A DNA stretch of 64,000 nt, from assembly GCA_902782225.1 (NCBI GenBank), contig CACZMF010000008.1, positions 1 through 64,000 of the forward strand, in the 5' to 3' direction. The stretch comes from an uncultured Bacteroidia bacterium. Lineage in GTDB: Bacteria > Bacteroidota > Bacteroidia > Bacteroidales > UBA932. The position numbers were made by a program, and so were the translations under genes. Below, piece after piece: positions 8,826 to 21,555 of this stretch (position 1 is the first letter of the stretch; the number at the start of each line of letters is the position of its first letter). Below the pieces are notes generated by a model, which saw only the letters and a list, made by a program, of their open reading frames with translations, made no database searches and had not been told where the DNA came from.

Positions 8826-10283
8826 TCAGATGGGGATGTAGGTAAGGGTGAGTGTCTGGACTGCGCCTTTTACTTTGGCATACAGGTAATAGACCGTATT
8901 GCCTTCGGTACCTGAAAGGGCGTAGTTATAAGCCTCATGATTATTGCCTGCTGCCCAAGTCTGAAGATCGCCGCCGGAAACATAAGTGGGGGTTTCTTTG
9001 CTGGCTACGATGTTGGATACAATGCCTATCTTGGGCTCCAATGTTTCAGAAGCTGTCGTATTGTCGAGCCGGCTGCTGGTTGCAGTGATGTTGACCAGTT
9101 TATACCCTTCTATAGCCGGAGTTCCAAAATATCTTTCTGCTGCATTGAATACTATCCTGTGCCCATAAGTATTGGTATGCGACCAGAAAATCTGTTGACC
9201 TGATGCGCCGGAGCAGTCGGCCAGGGTAAACTGATACTGGACTCCGTAAAGATTATAGGGACGGAGCAATCCTCCGGCTTGATTTGTCGCAGCAGTACCC
9301 TTTGCTGTGGGCCAGCTTGAATTGGGATCGACACTGGATTGATCTACGGTAAAGTCGAAGAACAATACCTTTTCCAGGGGGGTCGCCGGGGTCGTCAAGG
9401 TCCCAAGGTTGTAAATCTTGTTTCGCTTTATCTCGCTGAACTGGCTCTTGTTGATGACCTTTACAAGGTTGCCGTTGAGGTAAACCTTAAGGTCGGAGGT
9501 GAGTTCAGTGGGCCTGATTGCGACATAATAGTCGGTACCGCTTGCCAGAGCAGTATTGTCGTTCAGAGAAAAGTCGATATAGTTGTAATATGTCTGTCCG
9601 GTATAAGTGACCAGGGTGGGAATGAACGTAGTAACGTCCACATCGGCACGGAACCTGCCGGAAATGGCATCTGCAGCATCGACTGCTATTCTGCCGGCAA
9701 CGATGTTGCTTTCAGACACCCGGAACTTGAGGAGGGCAGCTGCATTCTTGAATTCCAGATTGTTGGATCCTTCGCTGGCGTGGGCTACCATGGGGCAGGC
9801 CTTCCTGTCCACGGTGCCGGCAACAAGGGTCTGGGATTTGGGAATGTCCACTGCGGCAACCCTGTACGGGCTTACGGAAAAATTCACACCTCTGCCTGCC
9901 GTGCGGTTGGGATAGGTCGCAAGATAATTACCACTGGGGATAGATCCTTCGTTATCCCATTCAAAAGTGGCCTCCAGCGAGTTTGCGCTGAGCGTGGTTG
10001 TAAACTTGTGTCCTGCCGCTGAAGACAAATCTGTGTCATTGGAAGAATAAACGGAAATTGCATCACCGTTCTCCCAGAAGGTCTGGGGCTTGCCGTCGCC
10101 GTTAAGGCCGAGTACGGCCCTGGTCGCGGGATCGGCTTCAAATGAAGCTGTGAATGAAGCAGGACCGGAAAGAAGGCCGATCTTTTCTTCCGGAACCACC
10201 GTTTCCTCCGGAAGGATTTCCGGGGTGCAGGCTGCCATGACCAGTGCGGCTGCAGCGCTTAAAAGTACAAAGCTCTTTTTCAT
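8826..10283 (-). CDS. Fimbrillin-like surface lipoprotein
   Basis: Start taken as ATG 10283 (MKKSFVLLSAAAALVMAAC), a good lipoprotein signal with lipobox VMAAC; Met at 10292 is an alternative. The N-terminal 280 residues resemble fimbrillin-like domains: PATRAVLG, then FWENGDAISVYSS, then IPSGNYLATYP. The last 170 residues (from VLFFDFTVDQSS) form a domain also found at the C-terminus of the lipoprotein at 19315-21534; both share G(L/T)PA(V/I)EG(F/Y)(R/K)LV and T(F/Y)VSGGxxxTWA. The protein ends LTLTYIPI before TGA, after which the same frame continues into the EEP domain. Probably exposed at the cell surface, where it may position the enzyme or bind glycan. Confidence 0.75.
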   Translation of the reverse strand: MKKSFVLLSAAAALVMAACTPEILPEETVVPEEKIGLLSGPASFTASFEADPATRAVLGLNGDGKPQTFWENGDAISVYSSNDTDLSSAAGHKFTTTLSANSLEATFEWDNEGSIPSGNYLATYPNRTAGRGVNFSVSPYRVAAVDIPKSQTLVAGTVDRKACPMVAHASEGSNNLEFKNAAALLKFRVSESNIVAGRIAVDAADAISGRFRADVDVTTFIPTLVTYTGQTYYNYIDFSLNDNTALASGTDYYVAIRPTELTSDLKVYLNGNLVKVINKSQFSEIKRNKIYNLGTLTTPATPLEKVLFFDFTVDQSSVDPNSSWPTAKGTAATNQAGGLLRPYNLYGVQYQFTLADCSGASGQQIFWSHTNTYGHRIVFNAAERYFGTPAIEGYKLVNITATSSRLDNTTASETLEPKIGIVSNIVASKETPTYVSGGDLQTWAAGNNHEAYNYALSGTEGNTVYYLYAKVKGAVQTLTLTYIPI

Positions 10284-10295
10284 AATCCGCATCGT

Positions 10296-10463
10296 TTAAA
10301 GCGTGGATAAATCTTCTATATCCCACACTTCCGTGACTGAGGACCTGCTGCCTGTGGGATCGCTGGAGCAGATGACTTTATTTGTGCACAGAATCACTAT
10401 GGATTCCGTGGTCGGAGGCATATAATCCCCCTTCTTCATAAGTTTGAAGAGATTCTTTTTCAT
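10296..10463 (-). CDS. Small protein of a three-member local family (55 aa)
   Basis: A 55-codon frame between the (TTAG)n repeat and the fimbrillin-like gene, starting MKKNLFKLMKKGDYMPPTTE and ending EVWDIEDLSTL. It stops 12 bp before the next ATG. The layout Tyr-x-Pro-Pro, a hydrophobic beta-like stretch, a Cys, then S-D and an acidic W/E/D-rich tail also occurs in the ORFs at 50037-50147 and 53589-53729, both placed the same way. No signal peptide is present, so it is cytoplasmic or leaves by another route. Met9 (MKKGDYMPP) is an alternative start. Function unknown; a leader-type regulator, chaperone-like helper or peptide precursor are all possible. Confidence 0.6.
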   Translation of the reverse strand: MKKNLFKLMKKGDYMPPTTESIVILCTNKVICSSDPTGSRSSVTEVWDIEDLSTL

Positions 10464-10481
10464 ACTATTAAATATTTGATT

Positions 10482-13468
<2,987 letters not shown>

Positions 13469-13485
<17 letters not shown>

Positions 13486-14368
13486 GGCAGATAACCGGAT
13501 AATGGTCCGAAATGTAAGTGACGCCATAGTTCTTGCCGCTCACAGTCCGGAATTCACTCACGATGACATTCCTGTAGAAAATATGGTCCAGGTTGGAGTT
13601 GGAGCCGCCGCCGTAGTTGTTGAAACTCAGGGTGGCGTCTGTCTTCACAGCCTTTTCCCGGGCATTGGACAACCATTCGTAGTAGGGTGCAAGCCCTTTT
13701 TCCGGAAGGGATGTGTTCATATCCCCGACGATAAACAGCGGTGCATCCTCCCCTGCCGCAGCCTTCATCCGGCTGATGTTCAGCGTGGCGGCGTTGGCGC
13801 GGGCCGTATTGTCCCTGCTTTCGCTGCCCAGAGGCATATGCGTGTCTGCCACAAAGAACTCTTTCCCTGAACCCCGGTGCCGGAACTGCCCCCAGATCGT
13901 GGTCCTGTACTGGGTCTCTTCGTTCCAGCCGTTCACAGATGGCTTGTCCGGAGTGCCGCTCAGGAAAAAGGATTTGCACTGCAGTGCCTCCAGGGCAGAG
14001 GTATTGTACATCAGGACGGTGTTACCGCCTTTGGATGTGCCTGTACCGGGGACCTCGAACAGCTCATATCCATCCAGAAGGTTTTTCAGGTCCTGCCGCT
14101 GGTTCTTGGTGGCTTCCTGCATACCAATCACATCGGGGCGGATTTCCTTCACCATTTTCTGGACAGCCGCCTTACGCCTGTCCCAGTGCCTGTCGCCGGT
14201 ATCGGCCGCGATGGTGGAGCTGCGGACATTGAACGACATGACAGTTATCTGGGCGGCTTTTCCTTCCGACGGGGAGCCGGGCTCATCTTTCCCCTGCTCG
14301 CAGCAGGATAGAAGAAGAGCCGGGAGGAAGAGGCACAAAAGCCTTGACATCAGATTAATAGCCCTCAT
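13469..14368 (-). CDS. EEP-superfamily phosphoesterase lipoprotein
   Basis: A 299-residue lipoprotein with lipobox LLLSC (Cys22) and a full EEP domain: VMSFNVRSS, IGMQEAT, DTHMPLG, VGDMNTS, LDHIFY and SDHYPV. The family includes sphingomyelinase-, DNase I- and inositol-phosphatase-like metal-dependent hydrolases, so phosphodiester or phosphate cleavage outside the cytoplasm is expected. The first ATG (14368) overlaps the end of susD by 14 bp; Met7 at 14350 is an alternative start. Its place directly after SusC/SusD argues that phosphate removal is a core step of this utilisation system. Confidence 0.88.
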
Positions 14369-16217
14369 TGTTCCGGATGTTTTTCATCACGTTGGTGGTA
14401 GTGGTAGGGATTGGCCAGAGATAGCTTTTGGGAGCCACAAACTTACGTTGTGAGAGTTTTACGGCATAGGTGCCGCTGGTGAAGAAGCCGTCCGCTCCGG
14501 AGGCCACGGGGTCTGCGAAGTGCGCGCAGTCGTCGTCGTCAATCTGCGGGACTGCTCCGTGGAACCACATGCCGTCGTCGATGTAGCGGCGCTGGTTCTT
14601 CTCATTCTTGGCCGGTATTCCGTAATTGGCGAAATTCAGCACTTTTTCGGCTATCCTCCAACGCCAGATGTCGTACAGGCGTCTGTTCTCCCAGGCAAAT
14701 TCCATACGTCGTTCGGCACGCAGCACCTTGCGCAGGGCGGCCTGGTCCGTATCGGAAATCTTGGGATACCCGTTCCCCTGCCAAGGGGCTTTGTAGGCAC
14801 GCGCGCGAACCTGGTTCATGGCATCCAGCACCGTCTGGTCAATCTGGTTCAGCTCGATTCTGGCCTCGGCATATATTTCCAGGACGTCTGCATAGCGGAG
14901 GATTATCTTGTCGTTCTCCGCTTCGAACGGGCTCAGCCAGTCATTATCCACGTGCTTTTTCAGCACCAGGCCGTTGTAGGAAGCGTATTGGTTGCCGGTG
15001 CCGGAAATACGATATGTGCGGGAATCGTTGTTGGGAACCATCTTGCCCTCACGTGAAGACCATACCTCCGACAGGTCGAAATGGGGATCGTATATGACGC
15101 CCAGATGCTCGGTGCCGTGCTCCACAATCGTGTAGCACAGACGCGGATCACGGTGCTCGAACGGCTTGTGGGGATCATATACCACAGACTTGTCTATGGG
15201 TTTGCCCTGGTCGTCATAGAATGCACACAGAAGGTCCCATGACGGGCAGCAGGTGCAGCAGGTAGCAGCCCCTGACAGACGTGAAAGTTTGGCGGTGGTT
15301 GCACCTTTGTACAAGTATTCGTACTTGTTTTCCGCCGAAAGACTCTTGGAACGCGGAAGTATGAAAATGCCTTCAGGTGAGTTTTTGGTGCTCATCCTGA
15401 ACAACTTGCCAAAGTCTTCGTGCAGCGTGAAATGACCGTCCTGGATCACCCTGTCGGCAGCTTTCGCGGCAATGCCGAAAAGACGCTCCGCCTCAGCGGA
15501 ATCCGCCAGGCCGAATGTATCCCACTTGCGGATGGATGCGCAGTAAAGGGCAAAGCGGGCTTCCATTCCATAGGCTGCCCATTTGGTGGCACGGGCCACT
15601 TCAGTGTTGGAGTAACGGTCCGGAAGCAGCGCAGCTGCCGCCTCGAATTCATCTATTACCCAGTCTGTGGCCGCCCAGCGGTCGGAGCGCCCGAGGGAAT
15701 AGGCCGACTCGCGGTCTTCTCCGCGGTCGAAATCCATCTCTTCAGGTATGAGCACCGGATCGCCGAAGTGGGCGATGATTCGGCCATAAAAGCATGCCCG
15801 GTAAAAACGCGCGCAGCCTTCTATCATATTGTATTTCTCCACAGGCATGGCATCCTTGGCCTCCGGGAGCATCTTCAGTATCTTGTTGCAACGGTTTATC
15901 CCCTTGTAGGAGATATTCCACATCTGTGCAGACAGCGGGAAAGAGCCGTCCACGCCGTCCGTCAGGAAACGGCTCAGCGAACTGCGGTTTGTGCCGTCGT
16001 CGGTGAGCAGGTCCAGTTCTATCTGCTCGCTGTCCCCCCACTCATTGCGCTCCATTGGCCAGTACATCTGGTGGAGCAGCGCATTCAGGTTCATTTCAAA
16101 CTGCTCGGCATTGTGGAACCAGTTGCCTGAAGCCGCCTTGTCTGCGGGAGAAAGGTCCATATTGGTACATGATGCGCATGCAAACGCCAGAGAAAGAATT
16201 ATAAATAATCGTTTCAT
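14355..16217 (-). CDS. SusD/RagB family glycan-binding lipoprotein
   Basis: The 620-residue product opens with the lipoprotein signal MKRLFIILSLAFACASC and has the RagB/SusD layout: an N-terminal TPR-like helical part (GINRCNKILKMLPEAK, YNMIEGCARFYRACFYGRI), a central insert, and the typical C-terminal segments EIYAEARIEL, LRAERRMEFAWENRRLYDIW and YLWPIPTTT. It is the surface lid and glycan-binding partner of the SusC transporter encoded 5 bp upstream. Ligand specificity is not readable. Confidence 0.95.
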   Translation of the reverse strand: MKRLFIILSLAFACASCTNMDLSPADKAASGNWFHNAEQFEMNLNALLHQMYWPMERNEWGDSEQIELDLLTDDGTNRSSLSRFLTDGVDGSFPLSAQMWNISYKGINRCNKILKMLPEAKDAMPVEKYNMIEGCARFYRACFYGRIIAHFGDPVLIPEEMDFDRGEDRESAYSLGRSDRWAATDWVIDEFEAAAALLPDRYSNTEVARATKWAAYGMEARFALYCASIRKWDTFGLADSAEAERLFGIAAKAADRVIQDGHFTLHEDFGKLFRMSTKNSPEGIFILPRSKSLSAENKYEYLYKGATTAKLSRLSGAATCCTCCPSWDLLCAFYDDQGKPIDKSVVYDPHKPFEHRDPRLCYTIVEHGTEHLGVIYDPHFDLSEVWSSREGKMVPNNDSRTYRISGTGNQYASYNGLVLKKHVDNDWLSPFEAENDKIILRYADVLEIYAEARIELNQIDQTVLDAMNQVRARAYKAPWQGNGYPKISDTDQAALRKVLRAERRMEFAWENRRLYDIWRWRIAEKVLNFANYGIPAKNEKNQRRYIDDGMWFHGAVPQIDDDDCAHFADPVASGADGFFTSGTYAVKLSQRKFVAPKSYLWPIPTTTTNVMKNIRNNEGY

Positions 16218-16222
16218 AGGTC

Positions 16223-19200
16223 CTAGAATTTAATTGAAACGGAGAAAACGGCAGACTTGGTGATTGGATAGGAAGTGGCGCCCACTTCAGGATCCCAGCC
16301 CACCGGATAGTGGCTGAAAGTGAAGAAATCCGTCAGGGTTGCCGCCACCCTCAGGTCCTTGACGCCCACCGCCTTGAACCATTTGGACGGCAGAGTGTAA
16401 CCAAGGGTGATGTTCTTTATGCGCAGGTAGGCGCCGTCGATGATCCAGTAGTCGGAGTAGGCATAGTTGCCCATCGTGGAAGTGGAACCGCCCGACACCC
16501 ATGAGTAACGGGGATATTTGACCCGGGCATTCTGCTCGATGGTGTTTTTGTAGCTCCAGGAATTGCCGCCCGCCAGATAGGTGGGGAAGTTGTACACCTG
16601 GCCACGAAGAGGTTGCACCATATAATCGTTCAGATATCCGTTACGCTTGCCTACTCCCTGCAAGGTCAGGTTGAAGTCGAAGTTCTTCCAGAACAGATCC
16701 ACGGTGGCGCCGAAACTGAAGTGCGGCAGTGAGGAGCACAGCACCGTGCGGTCCTGTTCGGCCGTAATGGATTCAGTGGCCCCCATCGCATCCGCAATGT
16801 TCACATAACGCACGTCACCGGGGTATTGCGTACCCAGAGTGGGTGCGGAATCCACTTCTTCCTGTGTCTGGAACAGTCCGTTGCTGCGGTAGCCATACCA
16901 TGACTGGTATTCAAAGCCTTCCTTGATAATCTTGCCGGAAGAAATCACCTCCTTGCCGGAAATGTTGCCCATGACTGAGACGTCATCGGAAAGGTTCATG
17001 TTCACCTTGTAGGTGAAATCACCCACCGTGTCGCGCCATCCCAGGGACAGTTCCCATCCCGTGGTGTGCATCTCGCCCAGGTTGTCGTAGGGATTGGAAA
17101 GACCGATGACAGGGGCCACCGGAACCTCTATCAGCATTCCCCGGGTCTTCTTGTAATACCAGTCACCGGTAAAGCTGAGGCGGTTGTTCCAGAGAGAAAG
17201 GTCAAGACCAGCGTCGATGGTGGACGTGCTCTCCCACGTGAGGTCGGGGACCACTGCGGTGCCTTGCGCATAACCCGTGACGGAAGCGGCCCCATCGCCC
17301 ACATAAGCTACGGGATGACTGACCGACAGCATGGACTGATAGGGGTAATAGCCGCCTATGCGCTCGTTGCCAAGTTCGCCGTAGGAAACACGCAGCTTTC
17401 CCTGGTTTACCACCTTCCTGAGGGGTTCGAAGAAAGGCTCCTCGGAAAACTGCCAGCCCGCCGAAGCCGAAAGGAAAGTGCCCCAGCGGTAGGCCGGTGC
17501 AAAGCGTGAAGTGCCGTCGCAACGGATATTCCCCTGCACATAATAGCGGGAAGCGTAGTTATACATAAGACGGCCGAAGAAGGAGTTTCTGGCCAGTTCG
17601 TACACATTGCTTGAAGTGGCCGTGGCCGTGGATGGGTTGCCCGCTTTCAGGTCTTCGATCAGGGCATTCGGGAAATCGGAGTTGCCGGCCACTATGCTCT
17701 TGCTCGTGGTGTAGTAGTTCTCATAACCGGCCATTGCGCCCACATTGTGATAGTCGCCAAAGGTCTTCTGGTAGTTCACATAAGCCTGCACGGTGCCGGC
17801 ATAGCGCCAGCCCCGGCTTTCTTCCAGGGTGGTGGTGAGGGCTTCTGCAATGTATTTCCCGCTGGTCGTCTCCCCTTTATAGAAATACGGGGTCTGCCTC
17901 TGGAAGTCCGTGGCCTGGGAGAAATAGAGCATGGGCGAATAAAGCAGCGTGAAAGTGAGTTCCTTCAGAGGTTTTGCCTCCAGCTGGAATTTTCCGGTGG
18001 TCTTGAAGGAGTCGGTGTTGTTTTCGCCACCCGACATCAGGGCCGCATAGATATTGCTGCCATCCTTGCCCTGGGCGTAATTCCCATTTGTCCAGACAGC
18101 CGGATAGATGGCAGGCATGTACCGCATCTTGAGGGCCGGAGAGCTGTGAGGTGACAGTTTGTCCACATAGATCAGAGACAGGTCGGTGGAAAGGGTGAGC
18201 CAGGAGAAGATACCCAGATCGTTGTTCATACGGGCGGTGTAGCGCTTCCAGCTGTTGCTGGCCTTGTAGAGGCCCCTGACATCGTCCAGGCCCAGGCTCA
18301 CGCTGGAGCGCAGCTTTTCACCGGCCACGGAGAATTTCAGGTTGTGCGCGTGACGAAGGGCCATATTGTTCATCACCAGCCCCATCCAGTCCGTGTTAGG
18401 ATAATCGTCGGGGTTGACGGCGTTCAATTCCCAATAATGTGCGATCAAGTCCTTGTCGTATGCCTGGTACCAGCCGCTTCCCGGAAGGTCGTTGTATTTG
18501 AGTTCGTTCACGGCATCCATATAACTCACGGCATCCATGTACCGGGGCATGAGCGTGGGCATATCGACTCCCAGTGAGTAGGAATATGAGACATTGCTCT
18601 TTCCTTTGACCGCCCGTTTGGTTGTGATCAGAATCACACCCGCAGCGGCCTGCGAGCCATAAATGGAGGCAGAAGCGGCATCTTTCAGCACGGTCAGGTT
18701 CTCAATGTCTTCAGGGTTCACGTCACTCAGGGAGCCGGGGACGCCGTCGATGAGGATGTAAGGGTCGGTGGATCCGTCGGTCATGGAAGTGATACCGCGT
18801 ACGCGTATGGTTGCCTCCGAGCCCGGGGCCGAATTGCTTCGGGTGACGGTGACTCCCGGCATCGCCCCCTGCAAGGCCTGGGAGATGGTCTGGGTCTTGC
18901 GCTGCGAGATGTCTTCGCCTCCGACCGTGGAAAGGGCGCCGGTCAAATCCTTTTTCTTGACCGTCGAGTAACCGATGACCACGGTCTCTTCCAACATCTG
19001 GTTATCGGCCATCATGACGATTTCAAACTCGGTTCTCCCGCCGATGGCAACCACCTGGTCCACATAGCCCAGGCAGGAAAAGGTGAGCGTAGCCCCTTGG
19101 GCGGGCTTTTCGGGAAGGCTGAGCACGAAGCGGCCGTCCACATCGGCGACGGCGCCGTTCTGGCTTCCTGTAAGGAATACGGCGGCGCCTATTACGGGAT

Positions 19201-19303
19201 TTCCGCCCTCATCCTTCACCAAACCGCTGATGAGCGTGGGCTGGGCATGTACAAGCTGGATGGCCGACAAGAGACCCAGCAATATGAAAACGAGCTTTTT
19301 CAT
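16223..19303 (-). CDS. SusC/RagA family TonB-dependent transporter
   Basis: Start set at ATG 19303 (MKKLVFILLGLLSAIQLVHA), giving a signal peptide; upstream codons of the frame belong to intergenic sequence. Domains in order: carboxypeptidase-regulatory-like domain (SGLVKDEGGNPVIGAAV, about 25-105), TonB plug with the SusC hallmark region around DPYILIDGVPG and VLKDAASASIYGSQAA (about 115-225), then a 22-strand barrel ending in Phe. There is no N-terminal STN domain, unlike the SusC at 60326. It imports oligosaccharides across the outer membrane together with the SusD that follows. Confidence 0.95.
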   Translation of the reverse strand: MKKLVFILLGLLSAIQLVHAQPTLISGLVKDEGGNPVIGAAVFLTGSQNGAVADVDGRFVLSLPEKPAQGATLTFSCLGYVDQVVAIGGRTEFEIVMMADNQMLEETVVIGYSTVKKKDLTGALSTVGGEDISQRKTQTISQALQGAMPGVTVTRSNSAPGSEATIRVRGITSMTDGSTDPYILIDGVPGSLSDVNPEDIENLTVLKDAASASIYGSQAAAGVILITTKRAVKGKSNVSYSYSLGVDMPTLMPRYMDAVSYMDAVNELKYNDLPGSGWYQAYDKDLIAHYWELNAVNPDDYPNTDWMGLVMNNMALRHAHNLKFSVAGEKLRSSVSLGLDDVRGLYKASNSWKRYTARMNNDLGIFSWLTLSTDLSLIYVDKLSPHSSPALKMRYMPAIYPAVWTNGNYAQGKDGSNIYAALMSGGENNTDSFKTTGKFQLEAKPLKELTFTLLYSPMLYFSQATDFQRQTPYFYKGETTSGKYIAEALTTTLEESRGWRYAGTVQAYVNYQKTFGDYHNVGAMAGYENYYTTSKSIVAGNSDFPNALIEDLKAGNPSTATATSSNVYELARNSFFGRLMYNYASRYYVQGNIRCDGTSRFAPAYRWGTFLSASAGWQFSEEPFFEPLRKVVNQGKLRVSYGELGNERIGGYYPYQSMLSVSHPVAYVGDGAASVTGYAQGTAVVPDLTWESTSTIDAGLDLSLWNNRLSFTGDWYYKKTRGMLIEVPVAPVIGLSNPYDNLGEMHTTGWELSLGWRDTVGDFTYKVNMNLSDDVSVMGNISGKEVISSGKIIKEGFEYQSWYGYRSNGLFQTQEEVDSAPTLGTQYPGDVRYVNIADAMGATESITAEQDRTVLCSSLPHFSFGATVDLFWKNFDFNLTLQGVGKRNGYLNDYMVQPLRGQVYNFPTYLAGGNSWSYKNTIEQNARVKYPRYSWVSGGSTSTMGNYAYSDYWIIDGAYLRIKNITLGYTLPSKWFKAVGVKDLRVAATLTDFFTFSHYPVGWDPEVGATSYPITKSAVFSVSIKF

Positions 19304-19314
19304 ATGGTTGTCAA

Positions 19315-21534
19315 TTATTCTGCTTTTTCGTAAACAAGGTCCAGGGAAGAGACGCCTATGCCGCCTCCAGTGCACATAAAGTAGTACCGAGTATTGGCCG
19401 CAGTACCCGTCAGGCTGTAGGAGTATGTCTCACCGCTGGTTGCCCAGGTGATGCTTTCTCCGCCGGAGACAAAGGTATGTGCCTCTTCAATGGTGGTACC
19501 CTCGTTGGTGAGAGCCACGGCGGTCACTATTCCAGCTTTGCGGGAGCTGCTGGACGTCAGGCAGTTGACGCCGGACAGCTTCACCAGCCTGAAGCCTTCG
19601 ACGGCGGGCAGTCCAATATATCGCCAGGCGGCGAACATCACCAGGCCGCCCTTTGCCTCCACCCACGCCACACGCGCCTGGCTTGCATTGCCGCATTCCG
19701 TGAGGAAGAACTCATAGTCCACGCCGTCAAGGCTGTAGATGCACGCTTTTTCTCCCGGACCGGTCTGCCACTTGTCCTTGTCCGGCCAGCCGGCAGGTGC
19801 GGGACCTGAAAAGTCAAAATGAAGTGTCCGGGTTTCCTTTTCTGTGCCGGGATCATCTCCAGGATCGGTTCCAGGATCGGTTCCAGGGTCGGTTCCGGGA
19901 TCGGTTCCGGGATCGGTTCCGGGGTCATCACTGCCATATGCGTGAATCTTGGTTATTTCCACCACGATATCGTCAATGAAGAAACGATAGTCCTGCAGGT
20001 TTGCGGCGTTCACTCCCCTGCCAAGGGCGGCAAGCTGGTCTTCAGTAAGCCTGGGGCTGAAGATCTCGATAACAGACTCCGGCCCAAGATTGGTGAATTC
20101 TTTGGAGAAGGCTGCAAAGACACCGTCCTGAAGGCCTTCAAGCACATAATTCTGGTCGCCGGAGGACAATGTCGCCCGGGCCACGTTGTCGTATCCACGG
20201 AAGTCCTTCATGTTGCAGGCCTTCAAGCTGATTTTGACGTCGGCCAGCGCAATACCCATCTGCTTGAGACGCTCCCCTATCTTAATCGTATAGTTGCCGC
20301 AGCACATACGGGTCCAGAGCGATTCATCGTAGAATCCGACCTGCAAATAACCCGGGCGCTCATAGCAGCCTTTTGCCTGGGCGAAAGACCCGAGACTGGC
20401 AGGCACCACATACTGGCTGTTGAAGGAAGAAAAGTTGGAAGCATAACTGGTCGTTGCCGTCCTGAGCCAGCCCAGAGGATACCGCACATCGGACGCATAG
20501 CTGTCCAGCAGGTCGTCGAAACTGGTCGAGAACGCAATCTTCGCTTCGTCCATGGCCGGTACGTTCCCTGGCTCACCCTTGGCGGGACACACACAAATGG
20601 TATTGGATATGGAAATGTATTCCTTGGAAGGTTTGGCGTCCGCCGTAATCTTGAAATGGACGGTTTCTCCGGCGGGGATGGCCTGGGCCTCGGGAATGGT
20701 GAAGTAGATAATGTTCCAAACGGCGTCGGAGCCGGGAGTGATGGCGTTGGGCACGTTGATCTTGTTCCAGCTTTCGCCGTCGCCACTCCAGGAATAGGAC
20801 CAGCCTGCCTTTGTGAAGGAGGCTGCGCGGGCACCAAGCATCAGACGGAGCTCTCCGCTGAGAGCTTCCTTCACGGGCGCTGAAATCAAGACGGACTCGC
20901 CCTGCTCGAAACCGTCCATCCGGATGCTTCTGTGGATGCTGCGGTCTGCATCATCACCGGCCGACGGCTGCGTGTGCGACGGGCACACAAACTCCAGGGT
21001 GCCCTCCGGATTACTTCGGGAAAGCACCATACCCTTGAGGAACACACACTCATTTCCGGCAACAACGGCATTAGTAAGCTTGCGGGTTTCCGGAGAATCG
21101 ATTTCAAAGCATTCCACGATCGGGAAAGCGTAGCCTTCCACAGCAGAATATTCGCCTGCATCCTGGACGAGCTGGACCGTTCTGGTGAGTTCTTCTGAGG
21201 ACGGAGACGAAATACGTATTATGGCCCTCCTTTCCTCCGTTTTGGAATTGGCGGACACACCTACTTTAATACTTTCCGTCGCCTGTCCCGAATCCTTGCT
21301 CAGGTTCACCCAGGTAACGGGCTTCCCGTCAATATCGGTAGCGGATACATTCCAATAACAATTGGAGGAGATGGTGAAGGCATCCTCTGATGCCTGCGCA
21401 GGAACATGGATCTGTTCCTTGTCCACGGTAAGCTCCGCCTTATTCACTCCGGAGCCGGCCGGGGTCGCTTCTTCCACGCACCCGGGCAGCAGCGCAAGGA
21501 ACAAAACGGCAAAGATAAAAAAGTGTTTCTTCAT
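19315..21534 (-). CDS. BACON-domain surface lipoprotein, first gene of the utilisation locus
   Basis: Start set at ATG 21534 (MKKHFFIFAVLFLALLPGC), with a clear lipobox. A BACON-like beta-sandwich covers about residues 30-105 (NCYWNVSATDIDGKPVTWV...SIKVGVSANSKTEERRAIIR in separate strands), followed by two domains of unknown type. A flexible D-P-G-T linker of seven units then leads to a C-terminal domain (LHFDFSGPAPAGWP onward) shared with the lipoprotein at 8826-10283. There is no enzyme signature, so a glycan-binding role at the surface is inferred. It precedes susC by 11 bp and is the promoter-proximal gene. Confidence 0.8.
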   Translation of the reverse strand: MKKHFFIFAVLFLALLPGCVEEATPAGSGVNKAELTVDKEQIHVPAQASEDAFTISSNCYWNVSATDIDGKPVTWVNLSKDSGQATESIKVGVSANSKTEERRAIIRISSPSSEELTRTVQLVQDAGEYSAVEGYAFPIVECFEIDSPETRKLTNAVVAGNECVFLKGMVLSRSNPEGTLEFVCPSHTQPSAGDDADRSIHRSIRMDGFEQGESVLISAPVKEALSGELRLMLGARAASFTKAGWSYSWSGDGESWNKINVPNAITPGSDAVWNIIYFTIPEAQAIPAGETVHFKITADAKPSKEYISISNTICVCPAKGEPGNVPAMDEAKIAFSTSFDDLLDSYASDVRYPLGWLRTATTSYASNFSSFNSQYVVPASLGSFAQAKGCYERPGYLQVGFYDESLWTRMCCGNYTIKIGERLKQMGIALADVKISLKACNMKDFRGYDNVARATLSSGDQNYVLEGLQDGVFAAFSKEFTNLGPESVIEIFSPRLTEDQLAALGRGVNAANLQDYRFFIDDIVVEITKIHAYGSDDPGTDPGTDPGTDPGTDPGTDPGDDPGTEKETRTLHFDFSGPAPAGWPDKDKWQTGPGEKACIYSLDGVDYEFFLTECGNASQARVAWVEAKGGLVMFAAWRYIGLPAVEGFRLVKLSGVNCLTSSSSRKAGIVTAVALTNEGTTIEEAHTFVSGGESITWATSGETYSYSLTGTAANTRYYFMCTGGGIGVSSLDLVYEKAE
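19847..19930 (-). repeat. Seven 12-bp repeats coding a DPGT linker
   Basis: Seven consecutive 12-bp units, consensus CCGGGATCGGTT on the plus strand, encode the Asp-Pro-Gly-Thr/Asp linker of the BACON lipoprotein. The near-identical central units could recombine or slip in steps of four residues without breaking the frame. Confidence 0.9.
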
Positions 21535-21555
21535 GGAACATGTGGTTTTACATCG

